Notes under the pieces: model-generated | Database searches by the model: none | Seen by the model: the letters and a program-made list of their open reading frames with translations, nothing else | What the model was told of the DNA's origin: nothing | Program-made: the position numbers and the translations under genes | Origin: Orbilia blumenaviensis | Lineage: Eukaryota > Ascomycota > Orbiliomycetes > Orbiliales > Orbiliaceae | DNA length: 64,000 bases | Direction: 5' to 3' | Assembly (NCBI GenBank): GCA_036872755.1 | Contig: JAVHNS010000003.1 | Span: 1,302,001 to 1,366,000 of the forward strand | In this document: piece after piece, positions 1-11,466 of the stretch | Position numbering within the stretch: position 1 is the first letter of the stretch | Layout of the letters: each line of letters opens with the position of its first letter

Positions 1-517
1 AGTGATCCGAGAGAAAGAGAGACGCAGAAGGGACAGGAGCCGATGGGATATATCATTTCAACAGAACGCAAGGCAGAAGAGTAAGAAAAAAAAAACGGGC
101 TTGGGGGGAATAATTTTCGCAGGAAAAACGAGATCAGAACATCCACGGACAGAGAGGAATAATAGTAATAATAATAAGGAGAAAAGAAGAAAGACATTTT
201 TTGCGCCGACCAGAGCGAAACTCCCCTCCTTGTCATGTTTTGATCGTATAAAAAGCGTAGAGAGAATAAAAGAATATCGAAGAGGGAAAAAAAAGAAAAA
301 AAGAGAAGTGACAGTTGAGGTTCTTCGGGAGGTTCGGAGAAGGGAGAAGTATCATAGGTTCGATGCCCAGATCCAGGATTCTAAACTACCTAGGTACGTT
401 GTGGAACGGCAAGCTATTCGGAAGGACTCGGAGTTGCAGGAACTAAGGACCGTGAGGATATAGCCAGATAGTCTAGGTGATCGAGAAACGTCGATGGTCG
501 TCCTATCTAGTCCTCGT
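1..517. other. Intergenic, no supported gene
   Basis: Purine-rich, low-complexity sequence with several A-runs. An open frame runs on the plus strand from base 2 to 463, but it is almost only Lys/Arg/Glu-rich low complexity, starts at a non-ATG codon and resembles no protein I know. I read the stretch as non-coding or as transcript leader/trailer. Confidence 0.5.
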
Positions 518-1292
518 TCACTGGGGCAATGGTGGTGGCGGCGGGGGTGGCAATGCGGGGCCAGCATTCTCCCAGACTATTCTCAAGGTCTTTCCATTGA
601 TAAGGTGGATCGAGACGATGTTCGCGGACTCGCTAGCACTCTGTAAAACCCAGGCACAAAATGGTGTAACATATGGTTAGTAAATCTAATTTTCTTGAAA
701 TAAACGATAGAGATCTTGTGGGAAAAAGATAGCAGGGATGAGGATTTGGGTGGAGGGAGATGGAGGGGTGTGTGGACACCAAGAAAAACAAAAGGTAAAG
801 CGAGGAACCCAAGGCATGCAAGCAAGAGATGCAGGTTGTCGTGTCGTGCGGTCAATTGGGTCACAAAACGACAAAGCCATGCTGCAGGTTGTTCTAAAAG
901 AACTCACGGACCATGGACAAGGGCTAATGCGACAAAGAACAAAAAGAAAAAAGAAGAGGAAAGAAAGCAAAGAAACCGAAAAAAACCAAAAAACTGAATA
1001 GAAAAAAACTGAAGGAAAGGAATGTGGCACGCACGATCAAGATATCACTGCCATTCCCAGGTTGGGTATTGACCAGAGTTACAGTTCCTCCGTTGGGAGT
1101 GGTGGTGGTCGTCTGTTGGAGAGTAGAATCCTCGGGAGGGTACTGAGGATGCTGCGACGAACCGGACCCTGGAGGTGGCAGCGGAGGCAGGTTTGGGAGG
1201 ACTCGTCTAGCAGCGATGACGGGAACTGGACCTTCAGACGCGACCGAAGTCTTTGGGGCCCCGAGGAGAGGCAGACCGCGACGGACTGGCAT
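518..1292 (-). CDS. Predicted two-exon proline-rich small protein
   Basis: I do not recognise this protein. Exon 1 runs from the ATG at 1292 down to 1035 (86 codons) and begins MPVRRGLPLLGAPK, followed by a Pro/Thr/Gln-rich stretch. A GTGCGT donor lies at 1034. Exon 2 (640..518) starts after a TTTTACAG acceptor and is in phase. It reads through a segment containing NIVSIHLINGKTLRIVWENA and then a run of prolines to a TGA. The joined product is 126 residues. No signal peptide, membrane segment or known domain is visible. Support is the phase match and the protein-like composition of exon 2, which the ORFs in other frames here lack. The 394 nt intron is long for this genome, so a missed middle exon or a wrong join is possible. 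Confidence 0.4.
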
Positions 1293-1940
1293 TGTTATGA
1301 GATGATATCCAGTTCTTCTTTTCCTCCTATGTAATATTCGAATTTGCTCCTGTTTTTCCCCCTTCTTCCCTCCTTTATGCTCTGTTTCTTCCGGGACGAG
1401 ATGCGAAAGCAATTAAAGAAAAGGTGAAGATACTGCTGAATGAATGCCGAATGGGAATTTGAATTTTGAATTTGAATTTTAACCTTCTGGCGGGTTTGAT
1501 CGGCAGTAGAGAATTTGAATTGGATCGCCTGTATTGCCTATTCGTTTAGGAAGTCAGGGTTGGTGATTGGTTCAGAAGGAAGCGGTCAGATGGTGAAGTG
1601 GGATTTTGATGCTGTGGGACGAGGTGGGTGGGACCCCGAGTGGTGGCGGTGGTGGGTGATTTCAATGGAAATTGGATGATATCCTGCACTGGACTGACTT
1701 GACTTGACCTGACTTGACTGACTGTAAAAAGCCACGGCCGAGTTACGAGTTGTCTGCCTATCTGCCCGACCTGACCTTGCGAGAAGATGAGGGAGCTCTG
1801 TTACGACAAGGAGGAGGAGGAGGATCAAGATGGAAGTGCTGAATGTTGGACAGTAACGAAGCAAGATTGAACCCAAATAGAGGTACTCAAGTACTCGGAA
1901 GTAGATAGGTAAGCGCTACTAAGTACTAAGGGAAATGAGT

Positions 1941-1987
1941 ACGTAAGTGGGTAAGTAAGTGGGTAAGTAAGTAAGCAAATAAGTAAC
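1941..1987. repeat. Degenerate GTAAGTGG/GTAAGTAA tandem tract
   Basis: A run of imperfect 4-8 bp units built on GTAAGT, read directly from the sequence. The surrounding 100 bases carry further copies of AAGTA, so the tract has probably grown by slippage. It mimics 5' splice sites but lies outside any gene I can support. Confidence 0.6.
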
Positions 1988-2105
1988 TGAGCAGTGAAGT
2001 AAATGCTTAAGTACCTCTCAGGTGAGCAAGTGAGCAGGTGGGCAACGGCCGGGACGGGTTAATTTCTGTGGCAATTGGAAGTCGAGCAACACAGGTGCTG
2101 GGCCG

Positions 2106-2130
2106 GCTGGGCTGGGCTGGGCTGGGCTGG
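2106..2130. repeat. GGGCT pentanucleotide tandem repeat
   Basis: About five head-to-tail copies of GGGCT, seen directly. No gene overlaps it. Confidence 0.7.
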
Positions 2131-2462
2131 TGATGAGGTTGGGGAACAGAGCAGGGCGGAAACTGTACTGGTGTGCTCTAGGACAACTGATGGTGGTACA
2201 GAAAAGGAGATTCGTTATTATTTGCTGCTGCTGCTTTACTAAAGAAGTAGTAAAGTATTGTCGTCTAGGAAAGGCAGAGAGTAAGTGAGGGGGAGAGAGA
2301 AGAGTAATGTTGATAGATCTCAAGATGGATGTCGGTGGTTGGATGGTTAAATGGTGGTTGAAGTGAAATGAAGTGAAGTGAAGATGGAGAGAGGGAGGGA
2401 TGAGAGGAGGGGGAGGAAGGTGATGAAGGTTAATAGTAGAACAGAGAGGGGAGAGAAAGAGA

Positions 2463-2502
2463 GAAGAAGAAGAAGTAGTAGTAGAAGAAGAAGAAGAAGA
2501 AG
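2463..2502. repeat. GAA/GTA trinucleotide repeat
   Basis: An AAG/AGA run interrupted by three GTA units; a simple purine-rich microsatellite in intergenic DNA. Confidence 0.7.
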
Positions 2503-2760
2503 CCAGGTAGAGATAGTTTTAGTTTTTTTTCTTTTCTTCTGTTGACAGACTAAAACAAGAGCGCCAGAGCCAGATACTTTAAATGAAGCTGACGATGGGC
2601 TGCAGGCAGCTATGTAGCAGCACAGGCGACTTTTAAATTCCCAGCTACAAACAAGCGACTGCTGTCATTAAATACTCTAAGTATTCTTATTTGGACTGAC
2701 TTCAACTGCATGCCAAACCAGAAGGAAAAAACAAAAAACGATGCCAACCAACTGCAACAG

Positions 2761-2762
<2 letters not shown>

Positions 2763-2797
<35 letters not shown>

Positions 2798-2812
2798 TGT
2801 GTGTGTGTCTCT
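2763..2812. repeat. (TC)n and (GT)n compound microsatellite
   Basis: About thirteen TC units followed after a short break by five GT units. It lies in the intergenic stretch with no reading frame of note and is a likely length-variable locus between strains. Confidence 0.8.
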
Positions 2813-3206
2813 CCACTACTGCCTATACTTGACCAATAACTGACTGACTAACTAACTAACTACTTAAGTAACAAATTGCTATTGAACAGCACTAAGTTGA
2901 AGAAGCCCTGATAGCTTGCGACCAATGCTACGAATACCCTTGCGTATTCTAGTTCGATGGGTAGATGAGCAAATGGGTAGGTGGTATATATATAGTGGTA
3001 TACTTAATGATACTTATATATTCCAATCTAACCTGCGAGACCCACAAGACAAAAGCGATCGAACAAGAACTCGAACGATCTGATCGAAAGCTCAAAGAAG
3101 AACAGAAAAAAGCGAGACAAGTCCAACGAAACCGGCAGCTTGTCTCACGTTCTGGGACCCAGAAAGTCTGTGCAAGTGCGAGCGGATGGCGAGACGGCAA
3201 GCTCGA

Positions 3207-3245
3207 GCAGAAGCAGGAGTAGGAGCAGGAGCAGGAGCAGGAGCT
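3207..3245. repeat. AGGAGC hexanucleotide repeat
   Basis: Imperfect tandem AGGAGC/AGGAGT units on the plus strand, seen directly. It gives Ser/Cys-rich or Gln/Glu-rich low-complexity frames that I do not take as genes. Confidence 0.65.
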
Positions 3246-5707
3246 GAACGTACCACTTTCTGTGCGACAGAGCAGAGCAGAATGGACAGACAAAGTAAGG
3301 CTGGCTAACTCGCCCGAATCAGAAGAGCCTCGATTGCAATTGAGCAAATTTTAGAACCTCACCAGGTTCAAATTCTACCTAACCAGCTCGGAACAACGGT
3401 GGAGACGGCCAGAAAAGGGAAATAAATGAAACTCGAAAGAATCAAATAAAGTGAATGAAAACTCGACCTCATGAGGAGAGAAGAAAGAAGAAACAGAAGA
3501 AGAAGAAGGGAAGAAAGAGACGAAGGGAAAAAAAGACCAGATCCAAAAAGAAAAAAAGGAAGAAAAACAAAACTATGCGTAAAAACGTCAACCTAAAAAA
3601 GCCCAGATCGATGCAGTCTCTCCGAACGAAAAGGATGGATAGATTGGCATTGGCCCGAAACGAGCTGGTGGAATGCAAGCCATTCCCCGGCCAGAAGCAG
3701 AAGGGAAGACCGAAGAGGTCCGCCTCAAAATTCATCTGCACACTTCAAAACTGAGATCCATCCATCCATTTTTCTTTTCCTTCTGCTATTACTTGCTGTT
3801 ACTGCTACTACCACTACTACGACATACCACCCTGGGAAGACTGGGAGTTATTCCAGCTAGCTAAGTGACTTAGTTAGCTTCGTACTTACGTCCCTACTTA
3901 CTTAGCTCAACAGTCCATTCCTGAGACGGGTTCCGATCTTCAGATGCAGCCTGCAAGTGCGCTCGAGTGGGACAAAGCAGAAACGATATCAGTCGTAATC
4001 CTATAAGACACAGTACTGACCTACACAGCACTCCCCTTCCATCCATCCTTCCCTGCACGTTGCACGTTCGAGCACATGTTCGACCCTCCTTCGTGCAGGA
4101 AGCTACCGTTCTCAGATCGATATTCCGATATCGTTTCCATCAAATCTCAACTTTTACATAAGAGCGAATGCGCAACGCCCCGACCCCGGCCCTATTTGGG
4201 AGCATAAAATATATAAGAGCAAATATGCGCTTATGTATTATTGTTATTATTATAATTACCAACTAACTATAGGTATATTACAATTATATACGATGTGATG
4301 GGCTGGGTTATATATGCCCTCGTGGGTACTGCTGTGACAATCGGACACCATACCTGCATGATTTTAACATCGAAATAAAAAAAAAGTCAGTCATCAAATT
4401 CCTCTTCGTCGGAACGCCGATATTCCGTGGACTTGTCCGATAAGCAGGGCCAGGCAAAAACATTTAATCCGGCCACGGCCTGCCCATTACCCTCTCTCCA
4501 TCCCTCGTCCTGGTCGCACGCAACGTTGAACCAAGAAAAAACAAAAACTAGCGATTTAATGTTCAAACTCGAAATCGCATGCGAGGTACCATGCACACAG
4601 GAAGGGAACAGGGAACCAGCGTTATACAAAAAAAAAAAAACACCTCCCTCCCCCACTAAACTCAAAACCTGCCTTCTCTGGCATTGATGTTGATTCCCGT
4701 ATCGGCCAGTGTCCATTTTCCCATGTTCGACATTTCGCTAAAGGAGGATGGATGGGGTTTCGGGTCCCAACCAACAGATGGTCCGCCCTGTTTTGCTTTT
4801 CGCTTATGTTCGAGCTGGGTTCCAAAGGGGCCTGTGCTGGCTCGCAGGTTCTCTCTTGGTCGGGGTCTCCCCAATGCTTCGGTTCTGTAGTTCGAAAAAA
4901 ATTCGCTTGACTCGCTCGCTTTCGACCAAGCTAGTTTGCGCTCGACTCTACTTTAGCCTATGCACGACGTTGTTTTTTGAATTTGACATAAAACCGACTT
5001 GACATGACTAACAGGACAAGAAAAAGTACTCGAGATCACCTGAGCTGCTGTATGCAGGTTCATACCCTTTCTCCGACGGTCAACCGTTATTATTCCGTCG
5101 AACGGCTATCGACATCTTTCTTTTTATTGAACTAACCCGGAACCCGGGCCTGGTTGACGATCAATTGACGTTATAGCAAAAGAAGTAGTTATCGAAAAGA
5201 GAAAAAAAAGCTTGCATGCGTCATGCTCGCGCTTAATTTTCTGCATGACATAACCTGCCTGGGATGATGAATGATCTTCGGCTTCCATCACAGCTTCCAT
5301 TTGTCCCAGCTAATTTAACTAGTTAAAACGCAAGTCTAGTCGAGGTTATCGTATTGGTCCACCACAACCACCCTTGCTTTTCGAATTCAATATGTGATAT
5401 CAATCAGCCGCCCTTGCATCCGAGCTTCTTTCACCGTGCATTTAGAAGTTACTTAAATTAATTTAAGCTATTTTACGAATCCGCACATATCAACGTAACC
5501 CCGAGCAGATGACACAGCACCCACAAATAGTCGCCTTGAGAATACGTCAGTCGTTCCAACCATCCCGGTCCGTTATACGTGCTCCTGTGCAGCTTCAGAT
5601 CGGTCTTTTTATATACCACCATATATATCACCACCATTCAATCAGCCTCCAAACTTCAATATCATGCAAAAAAAAGAAATCCAACATCTAAAAAAGGTTG
5701 ATATCTG

Positions 5708-6691
5708 TTATAAGGGGAATTCAAAACCTACCTGTATCTCCCTCAACTGCACCACCCCCTTCCTCTCAAACTCCAAAGGCTCAGGTATATCCGGATATTC
5801 ATAAACATCCTCCATGCGACTCATAGCTCTCACAATCTCCCCTCTAACCCCATCCCTCAATTCATTCAACCTATAAAGCCCATCCCTCACCTCTTTAGTA
5901 TGCACATGCGTCAACCTCGACAGTATCCCCCTCTCCCCTCCCTTCCCTTCCCCACCACCACCCCCACCAACAACAACAACCCTCGTCCTCCCCATAACCT
6001 CCGCCACAAGACTAACCCCTCCCTCCGCACCCCCTCCAACCCTCAAACTCCTCAAAACCCTCTTCTCAACTCCATACAACCCAACCACCAAATCCGCAAT
6101 CCTAACCTTCGGACACTCCTCGATCCTCAAATACCTCAACGCCGAACAATTATCCACCAAATCCCTTAATAAATACTTATCCGCCAGCGTACGACTCAGA
6201 TCTATGGATGTGTACATCTGCAACGGTAGCAGTCGGGCTAATACTGTTAGAGTGGTATCGATCGATAGATGCTTTACTATCTTTCGGCCGTATTCATCGG
6301 TCGTGGGGTCTTGTTGTTTTCCTAGGATGTAGCCTTCTCCGTTACCACCACCACCACCACTGCCATTGATACCCCCTGTACCATCGGAAGCAATAGGTGA
6401 TAAAGTCCTAGGACTGACGTACTGTCCTCTAACCGCAATGGTGCTGGCGAAGACACTGGTAACGTTCTCCCGTCTCCGATGCTCGAAATATCGTGTTGGA
6501 GTGTAAAAACATATTGCGCGCCATGCGGCGTGGGATGATAGTAGATGAGTTCGGATTGTGAGTGAGGTTGAAGACCAGCTTAGAAGGTCGAGCGTGTGGA
6601 GGTATGTTACGATGCAGTCAAGGATTGGAGGGATTAGGACTAGGGAGGTTAGTGTTGGTGGTGGTTGTGGGGGGTATTGAGTGGTTGTCAT
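5708..6691 (-). CDS. F-box protein
   Basis: Probable substrate receptor of an SCF ubiquitin ligase. The first in-frame ATG that fits is at 6691; the frame is open further upstream but there it encodes only UTR-like sequence and a Lys run. Residues about 12-55 carry an F-box-like pattern (LIPPILDCIVTYLHTLDLL, then WSSTSLTIRTHL and WRAICF). The middle has a Gly-rich linker, and the C-terminal half has a leucine-rich segment (STDTTL-type helix, NCSALRYLRIEECPKV) typical of LRR-type F-box proteins. Unspliced it ends at 5708 (327 aa). A GTAGGT donor at 5731 and a TTTTTTAG acceptor before 5687 would replace the last seven residues by eight others, ending at 5661. The substrate cannot be told from sequence. 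Confidence 0.75.
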   Translation of the reverse strand: MTTTQYPPQPPPTLTSLVLIPPILDCIVTYLHTLDLLSWSSTSLTIRTHLLSSHAAWRAICFYTPTRYFEHRRRENVTSVFASTIAVRGQYVSPRTLSPIASDGTGGINGSGGGGGNGEGYILGKQQDPTTDEYGRKIVKHLSIDTTLTVLARLLPLQMYTSIDLSRTLADKYLLRDLVDNCSALRYLRIEECPKVRIADLVVGLYGVEKRVLRSLRVGGGAEGGVSLVAEVMGRTRVVVVGGGGGGEGKGGERGILSRLTHVHTKEVRDGLYRLNELRDGVRGEIVRAMSRMEDVYEYPDIPEPLEFERKGVVQLREIQVGFEFPL

Positions 6692-8057
6692 CTTCCTTTT
6701 TTTTTTTGTTTTTTTTTTTTGTTTTTTTTCTATTAGCGTAGAGGTAGGTCCGGTTGTGTATAGAGTGACGGTTATATCGATGTTGAGAAATATAGCTATG
6801 TGGATAGATGAATCGCGGGTATAATATCGTATATCTATATATCGGTTTTGAGGTACTTTGGTGTTATCGTGAAGCTGATAAAAAAAAGGGAAATTGCGTT
6901 GCACCGGTCCTCCCTTCCTTCCTACTATCTATCTCCTACTTTTTCAAAGTGGTCGCTATCATCGTGAGTAATTTATAAAAGCAAGTTAAGTACCTATACA
7001 AAGATAAGGTGGAAATATAAAGAAAAGAAGGCTGCCAAAAAAAAAAAGAACGATCAGCTCAATTGAAGTGGAAAGAGACGGGAGGGGAGGGGGGCGGGCA
7101 AGTCGATATGCCTCTCTGTATATATGAGTGTTATATCACCAGAAACGGAGGGCCCGAGGCTCAATGACGAGAGCTCTTAGCTAATATAATCTGAGCGAAA
7201 GACTGCGGTATCGGTTGACCAGATACGGGAAACCCAGCCAAATGGGGGCCGGACGCACACTAAAGGGAAAGGGAAAGGGAAAGGCCGGGCACTTTACATC
7301 CCGGGCCCAGCTAATTAACACTAGCCTCGCTACCTATATAGTAGTCTTTCCATGCAGGTCCGTTATCGTGCATGAGTTTCTTCTTGAACTGATCTGATGG
7401 TGACGCCAGCCTGTCTGTCGGTCCCAATCATCGGGCGATGCGATAGCGTTTTTTTATTTAATAGACATGGGAATTAAATAGAAATTATAAGATAGTGAAT
7501 AATAATTCTATAAATAAGAAGAAAAAGAAAGATCATCTATAAGAAAAAATACCAGATAAGTGAACACAAAGAAGGGACGATATAAAATGAGACTATCATA
7601 ATAGAATTGTAGAAAAGAGAGAGATAGAGAAAAGAGCTAGGGCAGGCCCATAGAAAAAAGAGGCGAGTAGAATAAAAGAAGACTCAAGCCAAGTTCGCTC
7701 GAAAGCAAAAAGTATGTATAATACACCAATCCGATCAAAAGGAGTAAAAAGCGAGGGAAAGGAAAGGAAACAGCCATCGGTGAAAAGCAGTATAAGAAAG
7801 CTTCAATGCAAAAAAAAAAAAAGGCCATTATAATGATAACCGCCTCCACACTCGGAGACAAGTAATCTTTAAAGGGAGGACGGAGTCATATAAATATAAA
7901 AAAAGGACTGGATCCTCTTTCCAAAACAAAAACAGCTGCGAAAGTGAGGAACCACCCTGATTCTTTCTCCATAATATCTCGCACCATCAAGTTCCAATTA
8001 CAACCGTATATAGAATTCCAATCCGTTATTATCCGTAAAACTCCAGCCGGGTCCCCT
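6692..8057. other. Intergenic: F-box upstream region and vti1 3' region
   Basis: Contains A/T-runs, a short GGGAAA tandem tract near 7262-7283 and AT-rich sequence at 7450-7600. No reading frame here has a recognisable domain. Confidence 0.5.
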
Positions 8058-8976
8058 TCACCTGAACTTGTTGAAAATAACCGCAATAATAAGTAGAACG
8101 AGGACAGTAATAATCGCAATTGTAATCATGCGATTCGTCGCCATCCTAGATAAGTTCAAAATCTTCATTTTAGCCACATAGCTCATTTAGGCACCCTTCC
8201 CCAAATATCAGAGAGGTATTGGGTGGATATTGAAGTAAAAAAAAAAAAAGAAAAGAAAAAGTGGGTAAACCTACCGTCTCGCCATCCCCCTCAATGTCTG
8301 CACACTCTTATTAACATACCCCTCCCCCTCCAACAAATTCTCCCTAGCATGTAAAAGCGTACTACGCTGCCCATACAAATCTCCCAAAATATTCGCTCCA
8401 ATGTTCTCCGTCTCAGCTGCCAGCCGCTGGCTGTTCTGCAATCGCTGACTACTCCTCTCCAGCCTCTCGGTTCCGGACAATAACTGCTGTCGCTGTTCAT
8501 ATACCGAATCTTGACCCTGAGGACCTTTTCCACCGTAGATGTTCTGACGGTCGGCTTCGGCGGCAGCGCGCTTTAGGGATTGCTTGGATTTGTCGAGATC
8601 ATGGTCGTAGTTTCGGACGCGGGGTGAGAATTTAGATCGAATGTTTGTGGGGATATTCTGGACCTCTATGCGCATTTGGGAGACCTATCGCATGACCAAA
8701 AAAACAGTTAGACATTAGTATGTACGTTAAGTAAAAATAAAATAAAATAATTGAAATAATTGATATCGGAAGTTGATGTTGAAAAAAAACACATACAATT
8801 TCATCAGCCTCCTCTACTGCCCGCTGCGCCGCCCTGATGGCTGCCTTTTTCGGCTCTCCGGCAAGTTCGGCGATTTGCTCGAGCTTCTGGTTGATGTCGG
8901 CCTGTACGAGCTTAAAGTCTGCTTCATAAGAAGCGAAGAGCTCAGAGCCGGGTTCGGAGTCTAATGCGCTTGCCAT
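8058..8976 (-). CDS. VTI1: Vti1 Qb-SNARE
   Basis: Qb-SNARE acting in Golgi-endosome and vacuole fusion. Three exons in consistent phase: 8976..8797, 8684..8275 and 8145..8058, giving 225 residues, the usual Vti1 length. The N-terminal Habc-type helical domain begins with MASALDSEPGSELFASYEAD. The SNARE motif (about residues 130-195) contains the zero-layer glutamine in DLYGQRSTLL and the Vti1 signature GEGYVNKSVQTLRGMARR. The last exon encodes the tail anchor (ITIAIITVLVLLIIAVIF) followed by NKFR and stop. Both introns begin GTATGT or GTAGGT. The separate short membrane-anchor exon would be missed if introns were not joined. Assignment to Vti1 is by family knowledge; the residues are read directly. 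Confidence 0.95.
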
Positions 8977-9632
8977 CTTGTAGATTTGTGATAGTAGGCA
9001 GTCGTGGTAAGGATAGTATGAGGATTAGGAGAAAAAAATGGCGGTAGTGTTGGCGGTGACGATGGTGGGTTTGAAGGGGGTTGTTTTCTCCCTCTTTTTT
9101 TCTCTTTGGTCTCTTTTGGATATGAAGGTTGGTGATAAAGGGCAGCTGACGCAAGCTGGGAAGTCTGGGCGACAGAAAGGTTGCGTGCCGGGGTTTCGTA
9201 TGTGGCTTCTATGTATGTAAGAGGCGGAAATTGCTCCGGACAGGTCGGTGATAGCTGTGCGACAGGTGGATGTCGGAGGTCTTTTTTTTGGTATCGGTGA
9301 AGTTGATTGGAGTAAAGAAGTCGGGGAAGATGAGGAGAAAGAAGAATAAGAAGAATAAGAAACAGGAACAAGAACAGGCGGTGGCGAGGATTGAGAGGGT
9401 TGGAAGGGGCGATGTCACAGGCGGGCAGGCTGATGCGGCTGGGCGGCTGTTCCCAAACGACCAGCCCAAAATATGTCATCTTTGCATTTTCTAACGTTAA
9501 TCCATCATTCGATTCAAAGCTCAGGACCAAGCTAGTCAGCAAGACCAGGCCAGGATAATTATTCGGGATCATAGCAAAGTGTAACAGAACGCCTTCCCTT
9601 CGCCATTTAATTCCAAATGCATGCAAGGTACC

Positions 9633-9665
<33 letters not shown>

Positions 9666-9761
9666 GGAAACATCGCTGCAGTCTAACACTCAATAAGTAC
9701 AACGGGACAATGGTAACAATAGTTATTATTCGTATCAGTCATGGTCAAGCAAGGTGTAATC
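8977..9761. other. Intergenic: vti1 promoter side and mob1 3' side
   Basis: About 785 bases with no supported gene. It includes a 29-base A-run at 9633-9661. The open frames here are pyrimidine-rich, low-complexity shadows. Confidence 0.5.
9633..9661. repeat. 29-base poly-A tract
   Basis: Uninterrupted run of A on the plus strand about 100 bases beyond the mob1 stop codon. It could be simple slippage or the scar of a retroposed tail; no adjacent retroelement or target duplication is visible. Confidence 0.8.
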
Positions 9762-10864
9762 CTATAGATCAGCTGACGCCATCATCGAATTCACGAGCTC
9801 GTTCAACGGTCCCCAGTAGTCCCTCCCCTGATCTAACTTGAACTCCTTCACGAACAGCACAAAATGTTTGAACGATGTGTTCATGTGTTTATCCAAAGCG
9901 AGGGCTCCGACAACCGGGAAATGGTGACAGTAAATGTGAGCGTAGACGCGGGCCAAACGCTTGTAAAACTGCGCAATCAAATCGCGGAAATCTGGAGCAA
10001 AGTCGACACCTATAAAAGAGGTAATTTTATCAGCGGACTTATTCCCACCTTTTTAAATTTTTATCTTTTTTAGTTATATTAGGTGAGGACGATTGAATGA
10101 GGTCCCTACCATTGCGCGACGGGAAGACATTGTCATCGTCGACATTCTTCTGAATCGCAGTCATCAAATGCTCGACATACTGACAAGCCGGCATCTTGGT
10201 CGGCCTGCGATACTTCTCAGAATCTTGCCATAAGTACTCAAACTCATCCGTAGCTTTCATAACCGGACAAGTGACAGGAGTGCAGAACTCGGAAACAGCT
10301 CCAAACTAGTATATCGTAGCATCCAGCAGCAGGTTGATCAGTTTCGCTTAGCCACTAAGAAGCACCAGAAGCTCGAATAGGACATTGTGAATTACATACC
10401 AGCAGATTGATTTGATTATAGAAATCAACAACTAGATGTAAAGAATCATCATGTTAGTATATCCAAAACCGGCGATACATATTTGGGAATATTAGGAATT
10501 AAAATCCACATACTGTTGAATGCAAGCCATTCGTTCTCATCCTAACCGAAAACCCCATCGTTATCACCATGATTCTTCCTAACATACTCCCCGGCATCTC
10601 GCAACGGTATAAAAAATGTATAAAAAAAGAAAGAAAGAAAGCCTTCAAGTTTCAGAGTGATGTCCGTACCTCGCCCTCCGGCAACATGACAACCTTTCGT
10701 AAGCTACCGCTGCCGAGGGTCGCTTGTGCATACTGTCGCAGGTGAAAACTAGTCACGCCCTGTCGAGCTTTGCTGGGTCGGAAAGCTGCTTTTCTACGAC
10801 ACTGTTAGCGGCTGACTGCATATGATGGAGGATAATCGTGCTGGGAGGTAACATACGTTGCCAT
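9762..10864 (-). CDS. MOB1: Mob1 kinase activator
   Basis: Mob1 binds and activates the NDR/LATS kinase Dbf2/Sid2 in the mitotic exit/septation initiation network. Six exons join in phase: 10864..10857, 10793..10670, 10541..10514, 10431..10400, 10305..10110 and 10009..9762, giving 211 residues. The first coding exon is only eight bases (Met-Ala plus two bases of Thr). The Mob fold is recognisable from [33 protein letters not shown] and DFYNQINLL onward. The zinc ligands are present: Cys72 and Cys77 in [11 protein letters not shown], and histidines in [12 protein letters not shown]. It ends [13 protein letters not shown] at a TAG, near the canonical C-terminus. The reconstruction is hand-made, but every intron has GT..AG ends and conserved flanking residues. 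Confidence 0.93.
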
Positions 10865-11466
10865 TGTAAGAATGTGATTTCGATTCGGTTACAATATACT
10901 CTGGTGGAACCCGTTGGCGGTGAAGAGGGGAAAGGCGGTAGAAGCGGCGTGAAGCTCGGAAGGATAGTGTAGATGATCTAGGGGTTACCTAGGTACCTAG
11001 GTATCTTGATGGAGATGGAATCGAGCGATGGCGGGGTGAGCCGAGACTGAAGGTGGGATGATCGGAGCCACGGGCTGGAGTTTATAGCTACCACTTGGAG
11101 GTAAGTAGCCTAGGTAGCTGGGTAGCCTGGCGGTTGCGGTTTCTTCGCTAACATCATAATATACAAAAGTTGCTGCGGTAACCCCTCCACACATGCGGTC
11201 GCGGTCGCACTTCAACCACGATACAGTAGAAATTGTATTATATTGATAGATACCTCTATCAAATGAGATTAAACACTATCCTAGGTGGATGTTTGTGTAT
11301 TTGCTTCGTACTTGAGCAGTATTTATTGATATATCTTATACCTATGCGCCGTTACGCCCGTGGGTATCTTGATAGGATAGCAAAAGAAGAAGAAGAATAT
11401 GTTACATGTTTCACGGTATTAATATAGTACAGCTTAATATTTACGATTCGTCTTATCTTCGGCAAT
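10865..11466. other. Intergenic: mob1 upstream region
   Basis: About 600 bases between the mob1 start and the 3' end of the next minus-strand gene. AT-rich from 11220 on. Nothing beyond promoter/terminator sequence is expected and no motif stands out. Confidence 0.5.

Larger units (their letters stand above)
1293..5660. other. Gene-poor, repeat-rich interval
   Basis: About 4.4 kb without a gene I can support. It contains several microsatellite-like tracts (listed separately), A-rich and G-rich stretches and AT-rich sequence around 4200-4300. Short open frames are present on both strands, but none has a recognisable domain and many begin at non-ATG codons. A minus-strand frame at 4387-4874 looks somewhat protein-like but could not be assembled with consistent splice phases. 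Confidence 0.5.

Noticed and set aside
2..463. 153-codon plus-strand open frame at the left edge
   Set aside because: Almost entirely Lys/Arg/Glu low complexity, non-ATG start, no domain; fits purine-rich non-coding DNA.
4387..4874. Minus-strand frames that look partly protein-like (for example SVGWDPKPHPSS, STEYRRSDEEEFDD)
   Set aside because: No splice join kept the two protein-like parts in phase, and the only plausible donor fits the wrong frame. Evidence too thin to call a gene.
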